Notes: generated from the sequence alone by a model not told the origin. A stretch of 64,000 nucleotides of DNA from Oegoconia quadripuncta (GCA_949316235.1 OX438748.1:23748575-23812574), one strand, 5' to 3'; shown: positions 1-10,890, counted from the stretch's first letter. Program-made: numbers and translations.

Positions 1-220
1 TTATAACTGAATGAATAACGTGTTAATTATATTAGAATAAAAATGGGACTTTGCTTATGTAATTTACAATTTATATTTTTTGAAAATTTGGCTTGTTTGT
101 TTGTGTTTGTGTTTGTGTGCGCTTAAAGCAAAAGCTACGGTCTTGATTATAAAACTAAAAAAAAAAGAGCTGGCCTCGCATCTGGTCGAAATATCGGCTG
201 CTCAGAGACCTGGCAACTAC

Positions 221-1079
221 CTGGGCTAGCACATCTAGCCTTTCAACATGGCAACGTCGCTGCCTTCTGGACACCCTACCGCACGTGACCTAGAATATAT
301 GACCTAAACACAGTAAATTTTTCAAGTTGGCGTACATGGCCAAATCCGAGACTGTGAGAAATGGCGAAAAGTACTCAAAAGAGTTTCAGGCTCGATTTTG
401 ATGAAAACTAAACTGCATCATGGGATTATTGAAATATCAATATTTCTAGCCAGGAATCGAACCGGTTGATTTTAAAAAAACACACACTGTATTATTGCAC
501 CATTCAATGTGTCGCTAATAAGGCAAAAATTCTGGGAAGGACTTAGGGAAAACTTAATGAAACGTTTTTGATGAAACGTGGCTGTTTTTTTTTATTACTA
601 ATTCAGTTATCGGCATCGGCCGCCTCATAACCGCCTTTATGAGTGGCATAAAAATTTTCTGCCTACATTACATAAAATCTAAAAAAACATTTAATTCTTT
701 AACTTACCATAACACGCTCCATATTGCGTGTTGTCTTTAGAGGAGAATAAAAATATAACACTCAACTCCACGAAAGTAAATAAAAACCGTGCTTATGATC
801 GAATAACAATAATAATATAAGCTATCTACATATTTCAACACAATGTAATATTGCATTTCATTGAAATTTGAAACAGTTGAGCAAATATTTTGTACGTTAT
901 TAATTTGTTCGTATAATTAGTGCTTATAACTATTTTTTATAATATTATTTATTATTATTATAATAGTAGTTTTAATTTTAATTTATAAAACGAATTGAAT
1001 TACATTCTCTAATTGTGCAAAGGATGACTCTTTACGTTCATGATACTACAGTTCATACTATAAAATTCAATTATATTAT
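221..1079. repeat. Dispersed repeat D, copy 1
   Basis: This stretch aligns nearly end to end with 5721-6832, starting at a shared GGGCTAGC...CATCTAGCC segment. It contains an inverted tRNA-like B box (GGAATCGAACC near 452-462), so part of it may be an old SINE on the minus strand. It codes for nothing recognisable. A LINE joins its right end at about 1080. Confidence 0.7.
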
Positions 1080-1301
1080 TATAAAAATAAAAAAAATAAA
1101 AAATAAAATAAAATAGTTTATTTGCATTTTCACAGACAAGTATGCTATAAAGTGGCTGGAGACTCCTTTTAAGCAAATAATGTGCCTGTATTAGGAGACT
1201 CCGCTCTTCCATAACAAATAAATGTAACCGTATACTTAGCTTAATTATATAATATAAAATCTTAGGTCTAAGGGAGTTACTCAGTCTACTGCGTGTATGT
1301 A

Positions 1302-1353
1302 GTGTGTGTGTGTGCGTGTGCGTGTGCGTGTGTGCGTGTGTGCGTGTGTGTGT

Positions 1354-1401
<48 letters not shown>

Positions 1402-1422
1402 GTGTGCGTGTGCGTGCGTGTG
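1302..1422. repeat. (TG)n / (GTGTGC)n microsatellite
   Basis: About 120 bp of TG dinucleotides mixed with GTGTGC units, immediately past the LINE stop codon and therefore inside its 3' UTR. Confidence 0.95.
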
Positions 1423-1429
1423 GTTTTAT

Positions 1430-3190
1430 TCACATCTCAGCCACCAAATAGTTCTCACAGGTTTCATAGTTTAATTGTTTTAGCCAAGTAATTAAAGTGG
1501 TTTTACAGTCGTGAAGTGATTTTATATATATGTTTAATTCTTTGTTTACTTTGTTATATACATATGTTGATCTATTTTTATATTGCGACCACGCAAAAAC
1601 AGTTCTAACTGTGTGAGAAGTAATTACATTACGTTTTTTCCTTTTCTTCAAAATATTTGGGTCAAAGGTTTTGTGGGTTTTTAGAATTAGGTGAAACATA
1701 TAAAGTTTCCGAACTGACAGCAATCCACACATACTGTAAAGGCTCTCTGTTCGGAAATACCGCTTTTTAAAATAAATAACTTTTAAAAGGGCCCTTTGTG
1801 CACGCTCTAAGTCCAAAAAGTGCGTTTTAAACGTTCCTCCCCATACGGGGATACAGTAGGTTATTATGGATTGCACCAGAGCGACATAGATGTTGTTTAG
1901 AAGGGTGTTCTGAGTATCGATAATATCTGGCGGGTTTTTTGGCACAACATGTCTCAGCGACTTGAACATCCATATAAATTTTCTAATTCTCCCAGTCAGG
2001 TGCTCGATGTGTGGATACCAAGACAAACGTTGATCAATTATGACTCCAAGGTACTTTGTGTGACTGACCCTGTTTATAGATGGACATCCACAATTGGAAT
2101 ATGAACTGTTATTGTTACATTCATGTATTTTTATTTCATAGTTACAATTTGGTTGACCATTATTATAAATGCTAAAACACATGAAGTTAGTTTTACTGGT
2201 GTTTAAAGTTAGGATGTTATATTTTAGCCATCTCGATACCTGGGTGAGTCCCTTTTCAGCGTTAGTTTTTACAGTTTCCCAAGAGTTATCAGAGAAGACG
2301 ATGGCAGTATCATCTGCGTACGAGAAGATCTTGGCGTTATGAATACTCATGTTACACAGGTCATTAATATAAATAAGAAACAGGGTTGGACCCAACACGC
2401 TCCCTTGCGGTACCCCGTATGATACGCCAGCGTCCTCACTGGCATCCCGATCAAGCTTAAGTTTTTGAGTTCTGTTCGAGAGATAGTCCATAAAAATTGC
2501 CAGTTGTGTATCTCTAATACCTATTCTTTCGAGTTTGTGGACAAGGATGGGGACAGAGACGGTATCGAAAGCCTTTTTTAGATCCAGGAAAATGCAGAGA
2601 CTTTTCATTTTATTATCAAGTTGTTCTGTGATGAGGCTACTTAGTGAAGTCACCGCATCCTCAGTGGATAAGCCATGCCTAAAACCAAATTGTGATGGGG
2701 AGAGTATATTATATTTATTTAGATATTGTAACAGACGGACATTTAGCAATTTTTCTAATATTTTCGAAATAACAGGTAATACTGAAATAGGCCTATAATT
2801 GCTGATATCCTCTCTGTCTCCACCCTTGTATACCGGAGTGATAATTGCTCTTTTCAGAGCAGCAGGAAAAACACCGGTTTTGAAACAGAGTTTTACAAGA
2901 TGTGTAATTATTGGAATCACTTCATGCTTCACATGTTTCAGGTATTTGGTAGATATATTGTCCCAGCCAGGGGCACTGTCGGATTTCAGAGATAAAAGTA
3001 TACGGTGAACTTCGTCATTGTCAGTATCCAGAAGAACGAAAGATTGTGCTTGTCTAGGGAGATTACTTAGGTAAATAACTTGTTCATCTGTATTTAAGCC
3101 AGAGAGAATATTTTGTGCCAAGTTATTTCCAATGTCAGAGAAGTATGTGTTTATTTTATTCTTTATTGCATATAAAAAACATGTTGACAA
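1430..3190 (-). CDS. Reverse transcriptase (LINE ORF2, C-terminal part)
   Basis: This 586-codon open frame encodes the polymerase of a non-LTR retrotransposon, which copies element RNA into DNA at a nicked target. Visible RT blocks, in order: SAPGWDNI (about 72-79), NYRPISVLP (131-139), SPSQFGFR (164-171), FLDLKKAFDTV (201-211, first catalytic Asp), GVPQGSVLGPTLFLIYINDL (259-278) and YADD (291-294, catalytic Asp pair). A thumb-like and C-terminal region follows. The frame opens at a TTG just after a stop codon, so the true N-terminus and the upstream endonuclease are missing and no natural start can be given. There is no internal stop or frameshift, unlike every other RT remnant here, which suggests a fairly young insertion. 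It cannot be autonomous as it stands. Confidence 0.9.
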   Translation of the reverse strand: MSTCFLYAIKNKINTYFSDIGNNLAQNILSGLNTDEQVIYLSNLPRQAQSFVLLDTDNDEVHRILLSLKSDSAPGWDNISTKYLKHVKHEVIPIITHLVKLCFKTGVFPAALKRAIITPVYKGGDREDISNYRPISVLPVISKILEKLLNVRLLQYLNKYNILSPSQFGFRHGLSTEDAVTSLSSLITEQLDNKMKSLCIFLDLKKAFDTVSVPILVHKLERIGIRDTQLAIFMDYLSNRTQKLKLDRDASEDAGVSYGVPQGSVLGPTLFLIYINDLCNMSIHNAKIFSYADDTAIVFSDNSWETVKTNAEKGLTQVSRWLKYNILTLNTSKTNFMCFSIYNNGQPNCNYEIKIHECNNNSSYSNCGCPSINRVSHTKYLGVIIDQRLSWYPHIEHLTGRIRKFIWMFKSLRHVVPKNPPDIIDTQNTLLNNIYVALVQSIITYCIPVWGGTFKTHFLDLERAQRALLKVIYFKKRYFRTESLYSMCGLLSVRKLYMFHLILKTHKTFDPNILKKRKKRNVITSHTVRTVFAWSQYKNRSTYVYNKVNKELNIYIKSLHDCKTTLITWLKQLNYETCENYLVAEM

Positions 3191-3263
3191 TCAGTCGGAA
3201 ATATTGTACAAAGGTGAGCTTATCTCTAATAGAGATCTAGATATATTGATAAAGATAAAGCCT

Positions 3264-3430
3264 TGCTTATTACTATTTTTTATAATATTAATTATTATTG
3301 TTATAATAGTAATTTAAATTTACATTTATAAAGCGAATTGAAGTACATTCTCTAACAGTGCAAAGGATGAAACTTCACGTTCGTGATACTAGAGTTCATA
3401 CTATGCAATTCAATTATATTGATAAAGTCA
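3264..3430. repeat. Repeat D, terminal fragment (copy 3)
   Basis: This aligns with 922-1079 (about 155 bp, roughly 11% different by eye) and with 6690-6832. It begins where the LINE's 5' end stops, while the left copy ends where the LINE's 3' tail starts. Confidence 0.75.
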
Positions 3431-3448
3431 ATGAATGAAATGATGATC

Positions 3449-3729
3449 TGATGTTAAGTGAAGATGAGGTCGAAGGTGGAAGCGTACTGACCCGGAAACC
3501 CCAACATATTTGGGGGACTGGCTATCTTATCTCTGACAACCGGAACACAACAATGCCATTAACATTGCTGCTTGGCGGCAGATTTAGATAATATGGTGGT
3601 AGCTAGCCAGGCGGATATTTAAAATGCCCTACCACCAACCAAATAAACATGTACCCCGCTGGGGATCGAACCCGTGACCTCCGAATCGTAAACCCAATGT
3701 TGTTTACATTAAGCCACGGAGGCGGTTAA
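3449..3729 (-). mobile_element. tRNA-derived SINE, family B
   Basis: Read on the minus strand, the head is CCTCCGTGGCTTAATGTAAA with a B box GGTTCGATCCCC, then the family body (TGCCGCCAAGCAGCAATGTT, CCGGTTGTCAGAGATAAG). The last ~45 bases and the A-tail are missing. Confidence 0.85.
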
Positions 3730-3994
3730 AGTTAAAGTTTGGTCTACCATTTTACTAGCGCTGAGTAAAATTTTCCGGCAAGGAGTTCCATTCCCCTTCC
3801 CAGTATAGTCGGTTTCCTGTCGGTTAGTATGAGAACAACCACTCTTGGTTAAGGGCATTAATATCTCTCATACTAGTTGTGCAGTGAAATAACTTTATTA
3901 CACGGAATCTGCTGAAGGTCAACCTAAGAGTAGCTGAACGGAAATATTTACAGTAGGTGTAGTTGGATTTACATGATATTTAGCATCCTTAACT

Positions 3995-4030
3995 CACACA
4001 CACACATATCCACACACACACACACACACA
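3995..4030. repeat. (CA)n microsatellite
   Basis: Short CA run with a TATC interruption. The 265 bases before it (3730-3994) show nothing recognisable. Confidence 0.9.
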
Positions 4031-4079
4031 TATATTCCACTTGCTATATTGTTATGTATCGATATAATAACATTGTTAC

Positions 4080-4267
4080 TGCCTGCGACACCTAGGGGGA
4101 GAGCCTGGCAATCTGAAAAACAGGTTTATTTTCCTAGTTCAGATGTCAGTGTCTCACAAGTGAAATAGTTTATTTGGGGCTGAATTTTGTAATAACGCTG
4201 TTGTTTAGATCTTTTCTTACCAATTTACCTTGTGTGTGAAACAATAAAGACTATTATTATTATTATA
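4080..4267 (+). mobile_element. LINE 3' UTR fragment, family I
   Basis: Shares GAGAGCCTGG...CTG and the AATAAAGACTATTATTATT end with 30770-30967 and, more loosely, 24603-24920 and 34690-34860. An AATAAA and an (ATT)n tail mark a retroposon 3' end. No coding part remains. Confidence 0.6.
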
Positions 4268-4375
4268 CATATCATCATAGCAGTCGTATGACGACCTCTG
4301 CTGAATATAGGCCTTCCCCATAGATTTCCAGAGCAACCGGTTGGAAGCTGCTTGCATCCCCAACTTCAAAAAGCA
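4268..4375 (-). pseudogene. RTE-type LINE, ORF C-terminal remnant
   Basis: Minus-strand translation reads MQAASNRLLWKSMGKAYIQQ followed by RSSYDCYDD, the typical C-terminal tail of lepidopteran RTE-like ORFs (AASNR..W..MGEAYVQQW). Everything upstream is lost. Confidence 0.7.
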
Positions 4376-4788
4376 ACTTCCAGCTACTTTTATTAGGTCG
4401 TTGTGTTTATCTTGTGGGTGGAGTCTTATACTGCGATATTATAGGGACGATCCTCGCAATCTCAGATAAGACCTACTCGTACGTAAACTTACACTCGATG
4501 TCTGACTTATCACGTATAAGGATTATTATTTCAAACCGAGACACAGATCAAACTGCATTAAATTCAGTGCGTTTTTATTAGCAGCAGATTCCTACAGGTG
4601 ATACATGTATTTACTTGTATTGCTCAATGTATGAACTTTGGTGATTGTATCCAAAGCAGTCTGTTTTTCTTGTTGTCTTGCCCTGAGGAAATTCTTTATG
4701 TAAACAAACATAATATTCTTTATTGTACAACAGCGCGGCCACCTGCCTCTCCGCTGACAATAGCATTAAAGGTCGGACGTAAGTGTCC
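4376..4788. other. Unassigned AT-rich stretch
   Basis: No coding frame, RNA gene or repeat that I can place. A 73-codon open frame (4598-4819) has no recognisable domain. Confidence 0.5.
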
Positions 4789-5022
4789 AAAAAAATATTT
4801 TGGTCACTTACACCAATGATCTAGTCACAAACAGAGAAAAGCTTGTACCATGGATACTAGATAACGGATAAACATACATTAATATTTATATAAACATTCA
4901 TGACTCGGGAATAAATGTTCGTATTCATCAGACAAACATTTAGCCCTCGCGGGATTCGAACCCGCAACCGTTGGTTTTGCTGACACGGTCACTATCAAAT
5001 ACACAAATCGGCTGTCAAAACA
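4789..5022 (-). mobile_element. tRNA-derived SINE, family A' (variant of A)
   Basis: The minus-strand head has B box GGTTCGAATCCC (GGATTCGAACCCGCAACCG on the plus strand), then the family A-like body CCCGAGTCATGAATGTTTAT and tail GTATCCATGGTACAAGC. The tail differs from family A and matches 62930-63118. Confidence 0.8.
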
Positions 5023-5399
5023 GAACATGTCAATTTAACGAGTATAGTATCTTCTCATTTAATAAAACCTTACATATTAAGTTAATTCATTTATTTTCCT
5101 TATTCTAGATGTAGCAATACTCGTACATTTCGTCTGTATACATCGACGAACGATATTCACATACAGCTGATAGAAGACCCAGGAGCACAGCCATCAAATA
5201 GCTCTGGAAAAAAGACACTATTAAATAGTTGAAATAAAAGAAAACCGTCTTTCTTATTACAATTAGTTAACTCGATTTTGGCAGAAATATATTGAAAATA
5301 TTGAAATAACTGTATAATGACATTTATTCGATGAATGACGTTGTTTGAAAAATAAAAATAATCTTCCTACTTTGTACTATAACCTAAGTGTAAAATTAT

Positions 5400-5527
5400 C
5401 TCTAATCTAAGTTTTTAACTATTATTGTATTTTGTAGCTTTAGTCAATTACAATATTATAAAAAAGGTATCGCCTCGAATTCTCCTAGGCGGCATTGTCT
5501 CCAACACGCTAGCCACTCAACCGTCCG
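5400..5527 (-). pseudogene. LINE remnant (family 3), ORF end and 3' UTR
   Basis: Minus-strand reading gives WLASVLETMPP, matching NAASVLGTMPP at 22170-22210 and AASLLGTLP at 18525-18550. The shared GAATTCGAGGCGATAC and 3' tail show these are ends of one LINE family. Confidence 0.65.
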
Positions 5528-5720
5528 TGGGTACATTTGTAACCAAAGAAAACGGACAGTACTATCCGTGGTTGCAACAGTAACCAGTTGTGGAGTAGGT
5601 AGTTTCGATTTATTTTGATACAAAAAAAATTAACTACGACTGACATCTTGGTATCATTACAGAGGAAAATTAAGCTAGATTTATATAGAAGTTACTAAAT
5701 TTGTTATTATTCGCAATATA

Positions 5721-6832
5721 GCCGGGCTAGCGCATCTAGCCTTTCACCGTGGCATCGCCGCTGCCGTCTGGATACCCTACCTCACGGCACTGACCTCGAA
5801 TATGTGACCACAGTGAATTTTTCAAGTTGGCGTGCATGGCCAAATCCGAGTATGTGAGAAATAGCGACAAGTACTCAAAAGAGTCTCAGGCCCGATTTTG
5901 ATGAAAACTAAAACTGCATCATGGCATTTTTGAAATATAAATATTCCTAGCCAGGAATCGAACCGGTTGATTTAAAAAAACACACACACTTTATTATTAC
6001 ACCATTCCATAGAGTCGCTAATAAGGAACAAATTCTGGGAAGTAATGACTTAGGGCAAACTTAATGAAACGTTTTTGATGAAACATGGCTGTTTTTTTTT
6101 TCATTACTAATTCAGTTATTTACTTAGGCGGCCTCATTACTGCCTGTATGAGTGACATTTTTGAAATATCAACATTCCTAGCCAGGAATCAAACCGGTTG
6201 ATTTAATAAAAAACACACACACACTCTGTATTGTTACACTATTCGATAGTGTCGCTAATAAGGAACAAATTCTGGGAAGGACTTAGGGCAAACTTAATGA
6301 AACGTTTTTGATGTAACATGTCTGTTTTTTTTTCATTACTAATTCAGTTATCTACATAGGCCGCGGCGTTACCGCCTGTATGAGTGACATACAAATTTTT
6401 CTGCCTCCTTATCGTAAAAAAAAAAAATAATTGATTAACTTACCACAACATGCTCCATATTGCTTGTTGTCATTAGAGGCGAATAAAAATATAACACTCA
6501 AGTATCCCTCTTCCACGTATGTAAAGAAAAACCGTGTGTATTATTGAATAACAATAATATAAGCTATCTACATATTTCAACACAACACACAATGTAATAT
6601 TGCATCTCATTGAAATTTGAAACAGTTGAGCAAATATTTGGTACGTTATTAATTTGTTTGTATAACTAGTGCGTATTACGACTCGGCAACTTACCTACTT
6701 ATTAAATTATAATTGTAATTTAAATTTTCATTTATAAAACGAATTGAAGTACATTCGAATAGTACAAAGGATGAATCTTCACTTACATGATACTAGAGTT
6801 CATATGAAATTCAGTTATATTGATAAAGTCAA
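5721..6832. repeat. Dispersed repeat D, copy 2
   Basis: Second copy of 221-1079, in the same orientation, about 250 bp longer because an internal ~232 bp segment is doubled. It ends in TTATATTGATAAAGTCAA, as copy 3 does. Confidence 0.75.
5926..6391. repeat. Internal tandem duplication in repeat D
   Basis: Units of ~232 bp (5926-6157 and 6158-6391) each carry GAAATAT, CCTAGCCAGGAATC, an ACACAC run, TCTGGGAAG and GTATGAGTGACAT. Copy 1 at 221-1079 has a single unit, so the doubling is specific to this copy. Confidence 0.8.
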
Positions 6833-7000
6833 AGCAAATTGTACTTAAATAGTGACAAATGAAAGGAAAAATAAAATAAACTAAACAATAAATATGTATA
6901 ATAAATTAATACTATGTATTTCGAAGGTTTGATGATAGAAAACTCTATCGGAGTTAAGCTCGCCTTTGTACATTTTCTATGACATTTCTGGAACGGTTGT

Positions 7001-7250
7001 TTTTTTTATGCATAACGGGTTAGCAGTTGGCCTCAATCACACCTGAGGATAAGTGAAGATGAGGCCGAGCATACTAAGCCGAAAACCTCAACATATTTCG
7101 GGGATTAGCTATTAAAATAGCTGCTTGGCGGCAGATTTAGATAAGATGCTGTTAGCTAGCTATACCAATCAGTCTCTTCCCGTGGCTTCATCTTCTAACA
7201 TCAGGTGTGTTTGAAGTCAATTGCTAACCCGTTGTGCTTAAAAAAAACTG
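7001..7250. mobile_element. Inverted pair of SINE B fragments
   Basis: 7001-7164 is a SINE B tail and body on the minus strand (TGCATAACGGGTTAGCAG... then GGCGGCAGATTTAGATAAGA). 7185-7250 is a SINE B tail on the plus strand (CATCTTCTAACATCAGGTGT...AAAAAAA). The junction carries GTCTCTTCCCGTGG, a motif of repeat E. Confidence 0.75.
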
Positions 7251-7372
7251 AACACACACCTCCGTCAAATACATAGAACACGTCATTTTTCTATGTAGTT
7301 TGTTAAGTATTTAGAATAACAACCAGAGGTAATGATTTTCACCTCCAAAACCACTGAAAATAGTAGGTAGAA

Positions 7373-7581
7373 TTTTTTTTTATGATTGACTGGATTCCCG
7401 TTTGACGACAATCTCACCTGATGAAAGTGACGCTGTGGTCGAAGATGAAGCACGCGATCCCAGTAAATACCTATTCACTCTGCTCTTGAAGATCCCAGGG
7501 TTGTAGGATTCAACAAAGACTGACGCCGGAAGGGAGTTCCATGCCTCGTCTGTTCGGATGATGAATGAAAAATCGAACTTC
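7373..7581 (-). pseudogene. LINE remnant (family 4), ORF C-terminus
   Basis: The minus strand reads RTDEAWNSLPASVFVESYNP then GIFKSRVNRYL, the end of a LINE RT ORF (AWNSLP...FK.RVN.YL). A run of T at 7374-7381 is its A-tail. A decayed relative lies at 22520-22900. Confidence 0.75.
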
Positions 7582-7780
7582 TTATTTTATTTATTTATTT
7601 TAACACTTTATTATACACACACACAAAGAAATGGTCATTAACAAATATTTTTGAAAAAAATTGTACAAAGGGCGAACTTATCTCTATAAGAAATCTCTTC
7701 CAGCAAACCCGTGAGAGCGAAATTTTATATAAAAGGTAGACATAAAGTGTACACGAAACAGAAGTTACTTTAGTAACTTA
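7582..7780 (-). mobile_element. LINE family 2, 3' UTR
   Basis: Shares AACACTTTATT, GGGCGAACTTATCTCTATAA and TCTTCCAGCAAACCCGTGA with 21703-21885 and, in part, 28497-28640. The 3' end is at the low coordinate, with an A/T-rich tail. Confidence 0.75.
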
Positions 7781-8344
7781 TTAGTAATCTGTGACAGAAG
7801 AAACAAAAAATGTTAAAAATATCATATAAAAGAATAAAACCAACATAATACATTAAACGAAAATTATTTGTTCGAATGTTCGAATGTTCGGTATATAAAC
7901 TATATACAGGTGTATAGCATGTAGTGTAGGTAGGAATCTATAAAACTAACTACGCAGTTGAGTAGAGTTTTGCAAACATCCGCATAACTTTCAGATTTCA
8001 TTACAGTAAGTGAACAAAGTTCGGTAGAAATGAGGTTCTTATAGGTATATATTATATGATTTTATTATCACACAAGCTTCTAGGTAAGTATTTTTTGTAA
8101 CGAAGCAAAATGTACGTCCAATGTGCGCAAGTGAGGGAATAATGTCTCAGTTTCAGAAGTAAGAAAGAGAACAATAACGCAATTATAAACTGCTTTGATG
8201 ACAGGTCGTATCACACGTGGTATAGTGAACGCACGAATTTTGGGTTCACAGGATATAGGTCGAGAAAAGACTTTTAAGAATCCATGTGAACCTAATTTAT
8301 TGTGAATTAAGTAACACATAATACTCTCAGTCTCAGAGTCTCAC
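7781..8344. other. Unassigned stretch
   Basis: It holds a doubled TTCGAATG motif (7873-7890) and a 79-codon minus frame with no recognisable domain. I see no gene here. Confidence 0.5.
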
Positions 8345-8752
8345 TGACCGACTGGATCCCCTGGCGTTGCGAAGAGACGTCGCGTCCCTCTGCATTCTCT
8401 ATCGCATATTTCATGGGGAGTGTTCTGAAGAACTGTTCGAGCTAATACCCGCTGCTCAATTTAACCGATACACTTCTCGCCGAAAATTAAATTTCCATCC
8501 ACATCACCTGGATGATTGGAAGTCTACCACGTACGACCACCCTGTGGAACGGATTTCCGGCAGCGGTATTCCCGAACGAGTTCGACATTGGAACCTTCAA
8601 GAAACGAGCCTACACCTTCCTCAAAGGCCGGCAACGCATCTGTGACCCTTTTAGTGTTGCGGGTGTCCATGAGCGGCGGTGATTGCTTTCCATCAGGTGA
8701 CCCGCATGCTCGTTTGCCGGCCTCTCTTATAAAAAAAAATAAAAAAATAAAA
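8345..8752 (+). pseudogene. LINE remnant (family 5), ORF C-terminus and A-tail
   Basis: Plus-strand reading LTDRLDPLALRRDVASLCIL then YRIFHGECSEELFELIPAA, then after a small deletion and frameshift [15 protein letters not shown] and [15 protein letters not shown], ending in VAGVHERR and a stop. This is the conserved C-terminus of a CR1/Jockey-group RT ORF. The 3' UTR is very short (TTCCATCAGGTGACCCGCAT...) and ends in A-rich sequence. The same family is at 46070-46497 and, tail only, 53853-53920. Confidence 0.8.
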
Positions 8753-9084
8753 CAGTAGTGCTCCTAAGAGCTAAAAATAGAGAATGAATGTCGCAGCGCG
8801 CCATGCACCCGGCCGTTGGATGCGTTATCAATAGCAATTTGCTGACTTAGCGTCTCGGGCCCGGGGTGCAGTTGTCGAATGCACGAATTTATATCTGTTA
8901 TCCAACTGCGACGTTCAGACGAGTAATGTGTTTAGCATAATACACTTAAAACTACTTATCATATCTAATTCACTGTGTATGTAAGATCATCATATAACAC
9001 ACTGATACAAAGTGAACCTGTCGACAGCGACTGTGGAGTTTGATTTTAATAGAGCAATGACGTCATGACGGGGTGGCCTATTGG
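8753..9084. other. Unassigned stretch, locally GC-rich
   Basis: 8790-8870 is more GC-rich than its surroundings. No coding or repeat signal recognised. Confidence 0.4.
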
Positions 9085-10092
9085 TCCAGTTAAGTAAGGA
9101 TACACATGTAACTTCCTATATGAACACAGCTGCTGCGTCAGCGCTCCCGTCCGCCCCGCGCTTGACATGCTACGGCAGTCGTTGTCGCGCACCCACGGGC
9201 ATAGGTCCGTTTTGTATGGATAATTACTCTTAATAACCTTGTGTAATCTGGTGCCTATTCTATACAAATATAGTCCCACGGACAAGTTAACTTAATCTAT
9301 TCGTTTAATTCCTATTCCCGTAATACTGGAGTCAAGGACGATCGCAACCTTACCTTAGGGTTCCGTAGTGTTAAAAATAGACATTCTAGTAAACATATAA
9401 TCTGCGCGGCAAATCAGTGTCCGCACCAAGGAACCACAACGAACAAATGTTTTCTAACAAACCGGTAGCTTGAATTAGATATAGTATAGGTATTTAGTAA
9501 TGAAACATAGACTATTAGATTAAAATTACCACTGTGAATTTAATTGCATCGGGGAATATACTTAGAACTCCTGTAAGTATTTTCAAAAAAATCGATCAAT
9601 GACTTCTTTATGTTTATAAAAAATTTCATCGAGACCAACAATCACTACTCCATAAACTATTTTTAGAAAATATAAATAATAATAATAATAAATGTCTTGC
9701 TTGTGTTGTGGATACCAGATGGTTGATAAACTACACAAATGTATATTTATTTTTTTGGAAATAAATACATTTATAAATGAGAAACATCCAAACTCGGAAA
9801 CACATGTCTGTATTCATAATACAAACCTATGCCCCTAGCGGGATTCGAACCCACGACCATTTGGTATAGTAGCAGAGTTTCTAACTACTACACCAAAGAG
9901 GTCGTCTTAACCAACTAACTATAACAAACCAAATAAAGTAGCAATTGATATTTTTTTTAGAAAATTGTTTAAGGATATCTTAGAATATTCTACAACGCAA
10001 TGAAGTTCACAGTTTTAACCTAAATTTAATATTGTAGAATTTATAACTAAAATACCTATATTAAAACTCAAGCAAGCTACAGAATTGTTAAA
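9085..10092. repeat. Dispersed repeat H, copy 1 (interrupted)
   Basis: Shares with 32103-32535 and 56890-57700 a start GTCCAG..AAGGATACAC and a body with GGTAGCTT, TAGATTAAAATTACCACTG and TTCTACAACG. Roughly 9126-9445 is unlike the other copies and may be an insertion. A SINE A sits at 9676-9906. Confidence 0.7.
9676..9906 (-). mobile_element. tRNA-derived SINE, family A, inside repeat H
   Basis: The minus-strand head GACGACCTCTTTGGTGTAGT has a B box (GGGATTCGAACC on the plus strand) and body GGATGTTTCTCATTTATAA. The tail is an (AAT)n run. Confidence 0.9.
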
Positions 10093-10198
10093 AAAAACAC
10101 TTCTATTTGATTACTGATGGGTACTCTATCCTTCTACAAAAAATTAGAAACTTTAGGAAGTTACAACACCAAAATTACTTATTTTAAACTGGACTATA

Positions 10199-10317
10199 CA
10201 CACACACACACACACGCACACGCACACGCACACGCACACGCACACGCACACGCACACGCACACGCACACGCACACGCACACAGACACACACACACGCACA
10301 CGCACACGCACACGCAG

Positions 10318-10357
<40 letters not shown>

Positions 10358-10443
10358 GCACACGCACACGCACACGCACACGCACACGCACACGCACACG
10401 CACACGCATACGCACACGCACACGCACACGCACACGCACACGC

Positions 10444-10480
<37 letters not shown>
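10199..10480. repeat. (CA)n / (CACACG)n compound microsatellite
   Basis: About 280 bp alternating pure CA with hexameric CACACG blocks. The open frames across it in all phases are artefacts of the repeat. Confidence 0.97.
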
Positions 10481-10481
<1 letters not shown>

Positions 10482-10711
10482 CAAACAACAATTGTGAGTT
10501 GTGAGTTATGTAGATATTCAGGTCATTTTTCTTTCTTTGCTTAATTTTGGTGGTGTTGTTACAATATTTATTTTATAGTAAGTATAACAATACATTCGTT
10601 GGTACGCTGTCGCTTTGGAGATGGGCGGTTATTTTGTACTGTGTATATTTATTTCTGTATCCAATAAAATTATTCTTATTCTTATATTCAAATACAAAAA
10701 TACCAGTACTA

Positions 10712-10890
10712 TGATCAAATCGGGGAGGTCTGAAAGAAAGGCCAAGTCAAGAGTACCCTGAATCGATAAGCGTTTATGAACAACCTCATGAGAGTGAATG
10801 AAATAAAAGAGGTATATCAGGGTTGTAGCAAATGGAAGTCTGTGATCTCTGGCTACCCCTATCGGTAAACAGGCGTGACTTTATGTATGT
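10712..10890 (+). pseudogene. RTE-type LINE, ORF C-terminal remnant
   Basis: Reads QIGEV-stop-KKGQVKSTLNR, then AFMNNLMRVNEIKEVYQGCS, then KWKSVISGYPYR. This is the RTE C-terminal block (QVRS..NR.ACM...M.V.EA...C.DR..W). In-frame stops show decay. Confidence 0.75.

Larger units (their letters stand above)
1080..3262 (-). mobile_element. 5'-truncated non-LTR retrotransposon (LINE), Jockey/CR1-like
   Basis: The element reads on the minus strand. Its RT frame ends at 1430, followed by a ~350 bp 3' UTR containing a TG microsatellite and an A-rich tail (seen as TAAAATAAAA-type sequence at 1080-1115). No ORF1 or endonuclease is present, so it is 5'-truncated. The segment 3200-3245 matches the 3' UTR of another LINE family in this window (AGAGATAAGCTCACC type), so the 5' junction may be chimeric. 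The element is bounded by a ~155 bp duplication (922-1079 and 3264-3420). Clade assignment is inferred from the RT motifs. Confidence 0.85.

Noticed and set aside
10117..10497. Long open frames in several phases
   Set aside because: They translate (CA)n and (CACACG)n, giving His-Thr/Ala or Cys-Val runs; repeat artefacts.
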